From the NCBI GenBank assembly GCA_016839055.1, contig JAEKNX010000023.1, positions 1 to 53,819 of the forward strand: 53,819 nucleotides of DNA, written 5' to 3'. Positions within the stretch are counted from its first letter, which is position 1; each line of letters starts with the position of its first letter. The notes beneath the pieces are model-generated. The model did no database searches and was not told the DNA's origin. It saw only the letters and a list, made by a program, of their open reading frames with translations. Of this stretch, positions 1 through 8,026 are shown in pieces. Source of the DNA: Spirochaetales bacterium. GTDB taxonomy: Bacteria > Spirochaetota > Spirochaetia > UBA9216. A program made the position numbers and the translations under genes.

Positions 1-552
1 ATATAAATCCGCGGCCAAGAATTCTTAAGAGTATTTTGCCACGAATGGATATTGGGCATCGCACAGCAGAGATTTGCACGGATTAAAGAGAAGAATTTGT
101 TTGGTTGGGCTATACTTTAGGCTTTGCCCGGTCTTTAAGCTGAAGTTTTAAAATGCAACATTAAAGAAAAACCAGGCTAAATTAAAAGCAAGGCTCAACT
201 CTTTTTAAAATCCGTGTAATCGCTACTGTGCCTGGCCACATATAAATCCGCGGCCAAGAATTCTTAAGAGTATTTTGCCACGAATGGATATTGGGCATCG
301 CACAGCAGAGATTTGCGCGGATTAAAGAGAAGAATTTGGTTGGTAGAGCTGGGGCTGGTTTGGACTTTGCCAGGTCTTTTAGCTGAAATTTTAAAAATGC
401 AGCATTCAAGAAAAACCAGGCTAAATTAAAAGCAAGGCTCAACTCTATAAAGAAATCCGTGTAATCGCTACTGTGCCTGGCCACATATAAATCCGCGGCC
501 AAGAATTCTCAAGAGTTTTAAGCCACGAATGGATATTGGGTATAGCACGGCA
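1..552. repeat. Tandem repeat, period about 240 bp, 2.2 copies visible
   Basis: Copies start at 1, 240 and 485, each opening with the motif ATATAAATCCGCGGCC. The first two units are 239 and 245 bp and differ by scattered substitutions and small indels; the third breaks off near 552. Each unit carries an imperfect inverted pair: ACGGATT near 78-84 facing AATCCGT near 209-215 in copy 1. The array probably continues left of the window. Minus-strand open frames across it follow the repeat and have no recognisable product. No open frame, RNA gene or CRISPR-like spacing explains the array, so its function is unknown. Confidence 0.85.
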
Positions 553-650
553 GTGGTTCCAGATTTCATGATCGCTCCTGATTATATTATAAAAATACAA
601 AAGAAACGGACCTCAAAAAGCAAATTTATGCGGATTTTCTATTATGTCCC

Positions 651-708
651 TTGACATATAACATCTTGTGAGTTATCTTATTAGTGTAATAGTGAGATAG
701 TACACTAA
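651..708 (+). promoter_or_regulatory. Promoter and YtrA-type operator of the ABC/GntR operon
   Basis: TTGACA at 651-656 is followed after 17 bp by TATCTT at 674-679, giving a predicted start near 686. A perfect 8-bp inverted repeat, TTAGTGTA (681-688) and TACACTAA (701-708) with a 12-bp spacer, lies over and just after that start. This is the expected geometry for repression by the YtrA-type GntR protein encoded at 2348-2722, so the operon is probably autorepressed. The Shine-Dalgarno AGGAGGAG follows at 711-718. Confidence 0.75.
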
Positions 709-721
709 ATAGGAGGAGCTT

Positions 722-1561
722 ATGTTAGAAGTAAATAATCTTACGTTTTCATACGCCAAAAAAGAATTGTTCAGCGAGCTTGATTTGAAGCTCAAGCCGG
801 GTCTGTACGGACTGCTCGGTAAAAATGGAGCAGGAAAATCAACCCTGCTGAAGCTGGTAAGCGGAGAACTCTTTCCCGGAAGCGGAAGCTGCAGGGTAAT
901 GGGATTTGAAGCTTCAAAACGAATTCCTGAAATGCTGAGCGAAATATACTATCTGCCGGAAGAGTTTGATCTTCCGGCGATGACCGGAACACAGTACTTG
1001 AATTTTTATGCACCTTTTTACCCGAGGTTCAGCATGGAATTTTTCAAGAACTGCGCTTCAGAGTTTGAAATAGAGCCGGCCGAAAAACTCGGCTCCATGT
1101 CGTACGGCCAGAAAAAGAAGTTTATGATAGCCTTTGGTCTTGCAACCTGGTCAACCGTTCTTCTCCTGGATGAGCCTACAAACGGCCTTGATATCCCATC
1201 CAAGAGGCAATTCCGAAGGCTCGCCTCCGCTGGAGCTTCCGATGAGCGGATAATCCTGATTTCAACTCATCAGGTAAGGGATATGGAAAATCTGATAGAC
1301 CCCATCATTATCCTTGAAAACGGAAAGATAATATTCAATCACAGTATGGAGGAAATAACTGAAAACCTTTCCTTCGAACTCCGAGAATCGGTTCCTGAGG
1401 GCGATGAGATTCTTTATTACGAGAAGATCCTGGGCGGTTATCTTACGGCGGTGAAAAACAATGATAATGACGGAAGAGCTGTGGACCTTGAGTTTATATT
1501 CAATATGGTAGTCAGCAGGGGAATTGAAATTAATGATCTGATTGTGGGAGGGGCAAAATGA
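722..1561 (+). CDS. ABC transporter ATP-binding protein (YtrB-like)
   Basis: A 279-residue ATPase subunit expected to power the membrane protein encoded just downstream. Visible motifs are Walker A GKNGAGKST (about residues 34-42), a variant signature SYGQKKK (about 127), Walker B VLLLDEPTNGLD, and the switch histidine in ISTHQVRDM. The C-terminal ~70 residues are an accessory region. The start has a strong AGGAGGAG site 3 bp upstream. It overlaps the permease by 4 bp (ATGA), so translation is probably coupled. Gene order (ATPase, permease, GntR, envelope protein) resembles YtrA-type operons of Gram-positive bacteria that respond to envelope stress or antibiotics; the substrate here is unknown. 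Confidence 0.88.
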   Translation: MLEVNNLTFSYAKKELFSELDLKLKPGLYGLLGKNGAGKSTLLKLVSGELFPGSGSCRVMGFEASKRIPEMLSEIYYLPEEFDLPAMTGTQYLNFYAPFYPRFSMEFFKNCASEFEIEPAEKLGSMSYGQKKKFMIAFGLATWSTVLLLDEPTNGLDIPSKRQFRRLASAGASDERIILISTHQVRDMENLIDPIIILENGKIIFNHSMEEITENLSFELRESVPEGDEILYYEKILGGYLTAVKNNDNDGRAVDLEFIFNMVVSRGIEINDLIVGGAK

Positions 1562-2358
1562 ATATTACACGATATTTAAGTCCGCTGAGAATCTGGTATC
1601 TTTTGAAAAGGGAGAGCGCCAGACGTTGGAAGGATTATCTTATAACAATAAGCGCATTCTGCGGTTTTTACCTGCTTGGTGTGGTAATAGGGGCCAAGAC
1701 CGGCGGGCTGGACTCTTCGCTTCACTATAGTAATTTCGGCTCAATTTTGTTTCTTTTCGGTTTCATATTTACAAGCACGGCCTTCCGTGAAGCGCACAAG
1801 AAGCTTTTAAACCATGATTATCTGATGCTGCCGGCTTCAACACTCGAAAAGTTTGTTGCCAAGCTTATGTTCAGTTCAGTCGGCTTTGCTGTTGCATCAG
1901 TTCTGGTCTACTGGGTTTTCAGCTTGATAGGCAAACTTGTGGTTGAAGTATTTCTAGGAGCCTATTATCCTGATTTTTTCATCTTCGATAAAATTATATG
2001 GCAGATGATTGGGCATTATTTCATCCTTCAGTCAATATTCATGCTGGGTGCTGTCTGGTTTCGCAAAGGTAATTTTATCAGGACGATTATCTCGCTGATT
2101 CTGTTTTCAATCATACTCTCGGTTCTATCTTCTCTTGTCGCCTGGCTGGTTTTTAATGATTACTTCTGGACCTTTGTCAGGGGTGATTTTAACTTTAATA
2201 TTGACTTCAGCAGCGGTTTTGACATGCAGAGGCTGGAAGTATTAGGAGGTGGGGTGCTCACCCTCTTTAAGATCATATATTTCGGTCTTCTTGCTCCTGT
2301 CTGCTGGTTCGGATCCTGGCTTAAGCTGAGGGAACTGGAGGTTCAGGATGGAGTTTAA
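1558..2358 (+). CDS. ABC-type membrane protein, probable permease partner
   Basis: A 266-residue integral membrane protein with about six hydrophobic segments (roughly residues 30-48, 58-77, 100-125, 145-165, 175-200 and 235-255) and a basic N-terminus. It matches no permease family I can name with certainty. Its position, overlapping the ATPase gene by 4 bp and the GntR gene by 11 bp, makes it the likely membrane partner of the ATPase. It has no large extracytoplasmic domain. It could export a lipid, peptide or drug, or act as a sensor unit; the sequence does not decide. Confidence 0.75.
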   Translation: MNITRYLSPLRIWYLLKRESARRWKDYLITISAFCGFYLLGVVIGAKTGGLDSSLHYSNFGSILFLFGFIFTSTAFREAHKKLLNHDYLMLPASTLEKFVAKLMFSSVGFAVASVLVYWVFSLIGKLVVEVFLGAYYPDFFIFDKIIWQMIGHYFILQSIFMLGAVWFRKGNFIRTIISLILFSIILSVLSSLVAWLVFNDYFWTFVRGDFNFNIDFSSGFDMQRLEVLGGGVLTLFKIIYFGLLAPVCWFGSWLKLRELEVQDGV

Positions 2359-2722
2359 AGATAAGAAATCTATTTATATTCAGATAGCTGATTATATCTG
2401 TGAGGCCATTCTTAAGGGAGAGTGGCAGGAGAAAGATCGGATTTTATCGGTAAGAGAGTTTGCTGTAGAGATAGAAGTTAACCCGAATACGGTAATGAGG
2501 GCTTATTCCTATCTGCAGGATGAGGGAATAATATTCAACAAGAGAGGAATAGGATATTTTGTAGGAGAAAATTCGGTGGACAAGATTATGAAAATAAAGA
2601 AAGACGATTTTGTGAAAACAGAGCTGCCATATTTTTTCAAGATTATCGACATGCTCAAGATAGACTTTGACGCGCTCAAGGTTATGTATGATGAATATAA
2701 GAGCAGGGAGGTATCTGTATGA
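2348..2722 (+). CDS. GntR family transcriptional regulator, YtrA subfamily
   Basis: A 124-residue protein with an N-terminal winged helix (about residues 8-75) including the GntR-type stretch LSVREFAVEIEVNPNTVMRAYSYL. The C-terminal part is only about 45 residues, which defines the short YtrA subfamily that dimerises through a small helical tail instead of a FadR or UTRA effector domain. YtrA proteins usually repress their own ABC operon, and the perfect inverted repeat at 681-708 is the obvious binding site. The gene overlaps both neighbours by a few bases. Effector unknown. Confidence 0.9.
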   Translation: MEFKDKKSIYIQIADYICEAILKGEWQEKDRILSVREFAVEIEVNPNTVMRAYSYLQDEGIIFNKRGIGYFVGENSVDKIMKIKKDDFVKTELPYFFKIIDMLKIDFDALKVMYDEYKSREVSV

Positions 2723-3453
2723 AGAACTCAACCAAATTTATTCTGATTGTACTTGCTGCAATTGCATTGCTTATTGCATCTTTAACCGTTATAAGCAGAA
2801 ATATCGTAAATGATCATCTCGTTATTATGAAAGGAGATGAGAAAACTGAGATAAATTTTAACGGTAACGAGGACCTGAGGGTAGAGCGCGAATGGGATTT
2901 TAGCGGCTTTGATGAGATTAAAATCTCAGGTGGATGGGACATTCTCATTATTAGTGATGATGAATACCGCATTACTGTTAATTCCTATGATTCTGATGAA
3001 GCGAACTATGAAGTTTCAGAAGCCGGCGGAAAACTCCGTCTTAATATGAAGAACCTCATAGTTGCCGGCCGTATGCACGGCGCCTCGGCGACGATATACA
3101 TGCCGGAACTGAAAAAAGTGGATGTTGACGGGGCGGTGAATATTAACATCGAAGGATTTATTCAGGATAGCTTCAGCCTCAAACTCGATGGTGCCGGAAG
3201 CATCACCGGTGAGGACTGTGACTTTAAAAACTTCAAACTTGTTTCAAACGGTGCGATAAATATTGATTTCGACGAGAGTGAAATTGAGAATGCCGAAGTT
3301 TATCTCGGCGGGGCAGGGAATGTTCAGCTGAACATGACCGGCGGAGTCCTGGAAGGACAGCTTGACGGCATTGCGAATCTTGAGTATTCAGGAGAGGTCT
3401 CGAGGCTGGCAGTAGAAAAAGACGGGATAGGCAGCATCAGCCGAAAAGACTGA
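2719..3453 (+). CDS. Secreted or membrane-anchored DUF2807-like protein
   Basis: A 244-residue protein with an N-terminal hydrophobic segment (about residues 7-25: FILIVLAAIALLIASLTVI) acting as signal peptide or membrane anchor. The rest is Gly- and Asn-rich short strands with recurring patterns such as DVDGAVNINIEG, KLDGAGSITGED and LDGIANLEYSG, typical of the beta-helical DUF2807 fold (GIN domain). The family is extracytoplasmic and has no firm biochemical function. It is the last gene of the GntR/ABC operon (4-bp overlap), so it is probably part of the same envelope response. The operon ends at the palindrome 3480-3511. Confidence 0.72.
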   Translation: MKNSTKFILIVLAAIALLIASLTVISRNIVNDHLVIMKGDEKTEINFNGNEDLRVEREWDFSGFDEIKISGGWDILIISDDEYRITVNSYDSDEANYEVSEAGGKLRLNMKNLIVAGRMHGASATIYMPELKKVDVDGAVNINIEGFIQDSFSLKLDGAGSITGEDCDFKNFKLVSNGAINIDFDESEIENAEVYLGGAGNVQLNMTGGVLEGQLDGIANLEYSGEVSRLAVEKDGIGSISRKD

Positions 3454-3479
3454 CTACAGGATTAAAAAATCCGAAAGCT

Positions 3480-3511
3480 AAGGTGATGAAAGAAATTTCT
3501 TTCATCACCTT
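3480..3511. terminator. 32-bp perfect palindrome, bidirectional terminator
   Basis: AAGGTGATGAAAGAAA (3480-3495) is followed directly by its exact reverse complement (3496-3511). It lies between the convergent ends of the DUF2807-like gene (3453) and the kinase gene (3519), the expected place for a shared terminator. There is no long T-run on the plus side (CTTTGTACT). Confidence 0.7.
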
Positions 3512-3518
3512 TGTACTA

Positions 3519-5177
3519 CTAATATTTAAAATCAGAATCGCCGATGAATTCCCGAAGGATGGAGTTCATTGGTACATTTGTTGTCTGAATTGTAATCAGA
3601 TTATTAAGAAAAGACATTAGCCGCGATGCTTCCGCATATTCTTCATGCCAGGGTTTAACAGTCTTCAGTACCGGAACCGCGAGGTTCTTCAGAACCGCCA
3701 ATTCATAGTCCAGGGCTGAGTTGAACACCGCGTCGGCATTATTCTGAAACGGAAAGATGTTCTTCTTCTCACCCCGCTTCACCGAAGCCCACATTCCCAG
3801 GGTCTTGAGTGCGCTGTATCCTCTAAACTGATGGTCTCTGACCATTCGTCTTATAAGCCTGTTGTCAGTTGTTGCTATCCTGTTGTTGTCGTCGAGATTT
3901 AGTTGGGTCAGCGCCGAAATGTATATTTTGAATTTCTGCTGCGCGGGGATTTTTTCGGTCAGTCTGTCGTTGAGACCGTGAATTCCCTCGATGAGCAGAA
4001 TATTCCGGCTCTCCATCTTAATTTTGTGTCCTTTATATTCCCTGAAACCTGTCTTGAAATTGTAAGACGGAATCTCGACCTCCTGGCCGTCGAAGAGTTG
4101 CAGAAGATCGCTATTAAGCTGGACTATATCAATTGCCTCGAGGGCCTCGAAGTTATAGTCACCGTTTTCATCCTTCGGAGTCTGGTCTCTCTGAACGTAG
4201 TAATCGTCGAGGGAGATCAGCTGAGGATTGAAACCGAGAACCTTTAGATGAATTGCCAGTTTCTTTGTAAATGTTGTCTTTCCTGAAGATGAGGGGCCCG
4301 CAATCAGGACAACCCTGAGGTTCTCCCGCTTTTCGGCAATATGGTCGGCTATAATCGAGAGCTTTTTTTCATGAAGGCTCTCGGCTACCCTTATGAAGTC
4401 TTTAATTTCTTTATCGCCGGTAAGTCTGTTCAGTTTGCCGGCACAGTCGATATTAAGAATTTTCCCCCAGGCTTTATATTCGGTGTAGATGGATTTCAGA
4501 ATGGAATTATCTTCAAACTTCTCTAACCGATCCGGGGATGCCGCATGAGGGTAGCGCAGAATGAATCCTGGCTCATAATTGAGCAGATCGAAGTGATGGA
4601 GAATCCCGGTTGCCGGCAGAAGGGGTTCATAGGCTATGTCGACCCATTCTCCTATCCGGTAAACCGGAATGATTGGTTCATTCCGGTATTTTAGAATAAG
4701 ATTCTTTGACGTATTTGATTCAAAGAAGCTGCAGGCCTCCTCGTAGGAGAGATATTCATATGTAATCTTTAAATTATCTTTGATGACCTTCAGGATGCTG
4801 CTTCGGATAATCTTCAGATCTTCGGCCGAAACGCTCAGGCCGCCGTCAAAATAACAGAAATAACCGGTATCAAGCGAATGTCCTACCATGAGCCGTCTAT
4901 CGGGGAAAAGATCGCTGCAGACCTTTGAGAGTACCGCGGTAAGGGTTTTTCGGTAGACACGGGCCCCGCTGTTGCTGTCCAGAAACACAGGGACTACCTC
5001 AGCATTTATTTTCAGCCTGCTGTTCAGGCTGACTAGTTCGTTGTTAACCAGGGCGGCTGCGGCCGGGTAGGATGATTTTTCTAGTTGTCCGGTTTTTTCC
5101 AGAATTGTCTGTATATCAGTACCGTATTTTATCTCAATATTCGAGCCTTCGCTGAATTTTACTTTTAAATCCCTCAT
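3519..5177 (-). CDS. Uridine kinase-like nucleoside kinase with N-terminal TGS-type domain
   Basis: A 552-residue protein. The first ~65 residues resemble a TGS domain, followed by a region like the threonyl-tRNA synthetase second additional domain (about 70-250). The C-terminal half is a P-loop kinase with GPSSSGKTTFTKKL (near residue 290), DDYYVQRDQTP and IEGIHGLND, as in phosphoribulokinase/uridine kinase proteins. This long architecture is common in spirochaetes and Bacteroidetes and is predicted to phosphorylate uridine/cytidine or a related substrate. I chose the ATG at 5177: it has a GGAGG 5 bases upstream, and the family alignment starts there. A start at 5276 would overlap the upstream gene and add 33 unrelated residues. 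Confidence 0.85.
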   Translation of the reverse strand: MRDLKVKFSEGSNIEIKYGTDIQTILEKTGQLEKSSYPAAAALVNNELVSLNSRLKINAEVVPVFLDSNSGARVYRKTLTAVLSKVCSDLFPDRRLMVGHSLDTGYFCYFDGGLSVSAEDLKIIRSSILKVIKDNLKITYEYLSYEEACSFFESNTSKNLILKYRNEPIIPVYRIGEWVDIAYEPLLPATGILHHFDLLNYEPGFILRYPHAASPDRLEKFEDNSILKSIYTEYKAWGKILNIDCAGKLNRLTGDKEIKDFIRVAESLHEKKLSIIADHIAEKRENLRVVLIAGPSSSGKTTFTKKLAIHLKVLGFNPQLISLDDYYVQRDQTPKDENGDYNFEALEAIDIVQLNSDLLQLFDGQEVEIPSYNFKTGFREYKGHKIKMESRNILLIEGIHGLNDRLTEKIPAQQKFKIYISALTQLNLDDNNRIATTDNRLIRRMVRDHQFRGYSALKTLGMWASVKRGEKKNIFPFQNNADAVFNSALDYELAVLKNLAVPVLKTVKPWHEEYAEASRLMSFLNNLITIQTTNVPMNSILREFIGDSDFKY

Positions 5178-5236
5178 CAAATGCCTCCGACGGAGATTAC
5201 TCCGCTCTTTAATTATTGGATAAAACTCTCCGAAAC

Positions 5237-5434
5237 TCAAACATTCTTTGCATAGTCTCTGACTATTTTTGCCCATTTTCCAGGGCCGGTGTAACGGAAT
5301 CTTGATGAAATCACGTTTTCCAGTTCCTCAGCCCTTTCAAGCGGCCGTGGAGAGAGAATTTTTAAGTGGACGGGAGTCAGTTCGCCGGTTACGGTTCCGT
5401 TTTTATATGTTTTTATCAAATCATCATAATTCAT
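5237..5434 (-). CDS. Small hypothetical protein (65 aa)
   Basis: The predicted product is 65 residues, soluble and mildly basic, beginning MNYDDLIKTYKNG with a conserved-looking middle (SRFRYTGPGKWAKIVRDY). No domain is recognised. An AAGGA lies 10 bases before the ATG. It sits 11 bp after the upstream gene (ends 5446) and 59 bp before the kinase gene, all on the minus strand, so the three are probably cotranscribed. It is considered real because of the ribosome binding site, the clean operon spacing and the absence of a competing frame. Confidence 0.65.
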   Translation of the reverse strand: MNYDDLIKTYKNGTVTGELTPVHLKILSPRPLERAEELENVISSRFRYTGPGKWAKIVRDYAKNV

Positions 5435-5445
5435 CTTAATAGTCC

Positions 5446-6564
5446 TTAAAATAGTTCGAGCTGAACCGCTTCCCGTGATTTATTCTCTGGAGCCGCCGTT
5501 GATGCAGTCTTCTGCCTGGAGGTTTTCCCGATGGCAGTATTCCCGATGGCAGTATTCCCGATGGCAGTATTCCCGATGGCAGTATTCCCGATGGCAGTAT
5601 TCCCGATGGCGCCGGGCTTGAGCGGCTGCTTCATGAAGCCTATACTTCTCTTCATATTTTTTAATTTTTCATGAGGGCTGGAGCTTAATTCCATTCCGTT
5701 TCCTATGCTGAAATATAGGCTCAGCTCCGTTCCGAGCATGGAAAGCAGTTCGGACATATCGACGAGAATCGGATTAGACGGCGGACAGGCCGTCATCAGT
5801 GTATCGATTATATCCAGCCAGGCTCCGGCTTCATCTTTTTCGATGCTTTTATCGATGAGGCGCTTAATCAGGGCGCGAGTAAAACAGATTAAAGATGATT
5901 CCGGGTCTTCTTCCATCAGAGAGAGGGCTATCAGTCGGAGACCTTCAGCCTGACCGTAGAGCATTAGAACATTGTCCGCAAGCGGTTCCTCGTCAAAGCT
6001 ATATTCGAAGCAGACGCTGAAGCACCAGAGCGCAAGCCTCTCAGAGGCCTCAGGGTTATTTACCTTTATCTCTTTAATGAGCAGAGAAGCTGTTTCGATG
6101 AAGAGATCTCCGCTGTATTCGATGCTTTCGGTAAGCTGGGCAGCTGCGCTGACTAGAAACCTGCTGTCCTCAGTTACACGCTTAATCAGTTTTTCCTCAT
6201 TGAAGGTCGGCTTTCTGTTTAGTTGTTTTTGGCCCGACATATGATAGAGGACAGGCTTCAAACTGCCTGCGAGGCTGTCGGACGGAATTTTCTCCAGACA
6301 GTCTTCGAGGGTCTGAAAGTCCTGGCTGTAGAAGGCGTCTACCGCCCTAATTAGAAGCTTCCATTGATCAAAGGATTCAGCTTTTTCCAGCTTCTCGAGT
6401 CTAATCATTGCCTCGGGATTATGCATCCCGTTTGTTACGGCTTCAAAGGCGTCGCTCACGATGGTGACTGAGGGATCCTCATCGATTCCTCCAGTTCTGA
6501 AGGGGTTGAAATTGAGGGGATTATTATTTTTAGAGACTGCTTCAGCAGATCTTGCGGTGTACAA
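5446..6564 (-). CDS. Hypothetical protein with C-terminal AIGNT pentapeptide repeats
   Basis: A 372-residue, mostly helical, acidic protein with no signal peptide or membrane segment and no family I recognise. Residues 1-300 look like helical-repeat (TPR/HEAT-like) sequence with many Leu, Glu and Ser. Near residue 320 there are five AIGNT units and a sixth, AIGKT, from a 15-bp DNA repeat (5527-5610), before a basic tail and a final VQLELF. The start is TTG at 6564 with GGAGAGG 8 bases upstream; no better ATG is near. First gene of a probable three-gene minus-strand operon ending with the uridine kinase-like gene. Confidence 0.7.
   Translation of the reverse strand: MYTARSAEAVSKNNNPLNFNPFRTGGIDEDPSVTIVSDAFEAVTNGMHNPEAMIRLEKLEKAESFDQWKLLIRAVDAFYSQDFQTLEDCLEKIPSDSLAGSLKPVLYHMSGQKQLNRKPTFNEEKLIKRVTEDSRFLVSAAAQLTESIEYSGDLFIETASLLIKEIKVNNPEASERLALWCFSVCFEYSFDEEPLADNVLMLYGQAEGLRLIALSLMEEDPESSLICFTRALIKRLIDKSIEKDEAGAWLDIIDTLMTACPPSNPILVDMSELLSMLGTELSLYFSIGNGMELSSSPHEKLKNMKRSIGFMKQPLKPGAIGNTAIGNTAIGNTAIGNTAIGNTAIGKTSRQKTASTAAPENKSREAVQLELF
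5527..5610. repeat. 15-bp in-frame tandem repeat inside a coding region
   Basis: CCCGATGGCAGTATT is repeated five times without change from 5527 to 5601, followed by a 9-bp partial copy to 5610. On the minus strand it encodes AIGNT units. Being a multiple of 3, changes in copy number would lengthen or shorten the protein without breaking the frame. Confidence 0.95.
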
Positions 6565-6765
6565 TTGTGAAACCTCTCCGGTATTTAAGTATTGATTGAG
6601 TCACTTCCAAAAACCGGAGATTTTCAATCTCATGATTTTTGAAAATTCCTTAATTCTGGCAACCACAGGCTAATTAAAAGCCTCTACTGTGTCAAGTGAA
6701 GCTCTTTTAAAACGGAGATTTTCAATCCCAACATTTTCAAAAAAGCCTCACAGGTTATCCAGTTG
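6565..6765. repeat. Intergenic region with repeated CGGAGATTTTCAATC
   Basis: The 15-mer CGGAGATTTTCAATC occurs at 6615-6629 and again at 6713-6727, 98 bp apart. The first copy is part of an inverted repeat (ATTTTCAA 6620-6627, TTGAAAAT 6639-6646). The region separates two minus-strand genes, so the copies could be terminator elements of the HD-GYP gene or operators for the downstream operon. No open frame is present. Confidence 0.6.
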
Positions 6766-7923
6766 TTATCTAATTGGTATTGAAAGCTTGAGTTCTTCTA
6801 CTTCATCCCTGTTCAGTGCCCGGTCAATCTGAACATCATCGCCCTCATTAGTCTGAAGAAGCGGAGATTCTGCGTAGTAATTCATATTTGAGTCAAAGAT
6901 CATCTTTAATACAGGAAACTTAGGCTCTGCTGAATTTGTCTGACTAACTATCCCAATAGAACCATCTGTCAGTCTTACAAAGGTTCCTATCGGGTAAACA
7001 GTCAGTGTCAGCAGTAGGACTCGGAGAATCTTCTCATCATACTTTTTGCCCTTGTCCTTGATGAGCTCGAGCATGCCCGAGTGGCCGTCCATGTTGTCCC
7101 TGAATGGACGTTTCGATACTGCGGCGCAGTAGGCGCTTGCCACTGATATTAGTTTTCCGTAGAGGCTCGTTTTGTCTCCGGTCAGCCCTCGGGGGTAGCC
7201 GGTTCCGTCAATATTTTCTCTATGCTCAAGGACGGCCAAAGCTACTGAAACCGGGAACTCCAGTGATTTAAGTATTCTGAAACCCAGTACAGGGAAGAGG
7301 GTGACATTCTTTTTTTCTTCCGGAGTTAGGGCCCTGTTTGTATAAAAAAGTTCCTGAGGAATCTGAATGACTCCAATCCTGTGAAGCAGGGCGGCGGTTG
7401 CGAGGTCCATCTGCTTGTGGGCAGGGAATCTCAGGGTGTCGCTCATTGCAGCGGTAAGTATTGCGGTCTTTACTGACTGAGACACACTGTAGTCGACATC
7501 GACTGCCTCGTACTCGGCAAGGTTCAGGAGGTATATTTTATGCGTCTTGGTCATCTGGATTAGCAGTTTGACCTTTTCTGAAATGGCCCTGAGCCTGAGT
7601 TCATTTTTCTCTTTGTAATTCCGAAAAGTTTCTTCGACAAATTCACAGAGTTCTTTAAAAAACTCATTTGCCTCAATTTCTTCCTGTGATTCGCCGCTGC
7701 CTTTCCGGAGGAGCGCGCCCTCGGCTTCTTCAAAGCTGGCAAGTTCGGTGAAAACAGGAGCATTTATGGATTTCACTTCCTTGAAATTCCACTCAATAAG
7801 GCGGTGTTTCAGTGACGGCATCATAGGGGTTTCAGGACTTAAAAGGATGTAATCATTATCCAGGTATATGCATTCCGAGCTGAAAGCCTGATCCGGCATG
7901 TTAACTACTGATATATCTATCAT
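6766..7923 (-). CDS. Degenerate HD-GYP domain protein
   Basis: A 385-residue protein. The first ~140 residues are a family-typical N-terminal region; the HD-GYP domain spans about 145-320, with a C-terminal extension. HD-GYP enzymes hydrolyse cyclic di-GMP using a metal centre. Here most metal ligands are altered: the usual HD pair reads HR (181-182), the usual HHE reads HRE (234-236), the His of the HPxxG motif is Phe (near 210), and the early YxxxH His is replaced. The ENIDGTGYPRG loop is intact. It is therefore probably a non-catalytic c-di-GMP binder or scaffold. ATG has GAGGAAG upstream. The gene is divergent from 8027. Confidence 0.85.
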   Translation of the reverse strand: MIDISVVNMPDQAFSSECIYLDNDYILLSPETPMMPSLKHRLIEWNFKEVKSINAPVFTELASFEEAEGALLRKGSGESQEEIEANEFFKELCEFVEETFRNYKEKNELRLRAISEKVKLLIQMTKTHKIYLLNLAEYEAVDVDYSVSQSVKTAILTAAMSDTLRFPAHKQMDLATAALLHRIGVIQIPQELFYTNRALTPEEKKNVTLFPVLGFRILKSLEFPVSVALAVLEHRENIDGTGYPRGLTGDKTSLYGKLISVASAYCAAVSKRPFRDNMDGHSGMLELIKDKGKKYDEKILRVLLLTLTVYPIGTFVRLTDGSIGIVSQTNSAEPKFPVLKMIFDSNMNYYAESPLLQTNEGDDVQIDRALNRDEVEELKLSIPIR

Positions 7924-8026
7924 AAAACTTCCTCGTTGACCCCTTGGTAATATTAAAGTAATATCTTAAAGAACATAGCGATGCAATAAGTATACCCCTT
8001 CATTATATATTATAGGAGAGTTTCAG

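Noticed and set aside
182-502. 106-residue minus-strand open frame in the tandem repeat
   Set aside because: It simply follows the repeat units, has no ribosome binding site and encodes nothing recognisable.
1-552. CRISPR array
   Set aside because: The repeat unit is ~240 bp and spacers are absent; this is a plain tandem duplication.
5178-5276. N-terminal extension of the uridine kinase-like protein
   Set aside because: The 33 extra residues are not family-like, would overlap the upstream gene, and a proper Shine-Dalgarno serves the ATG at 5177.
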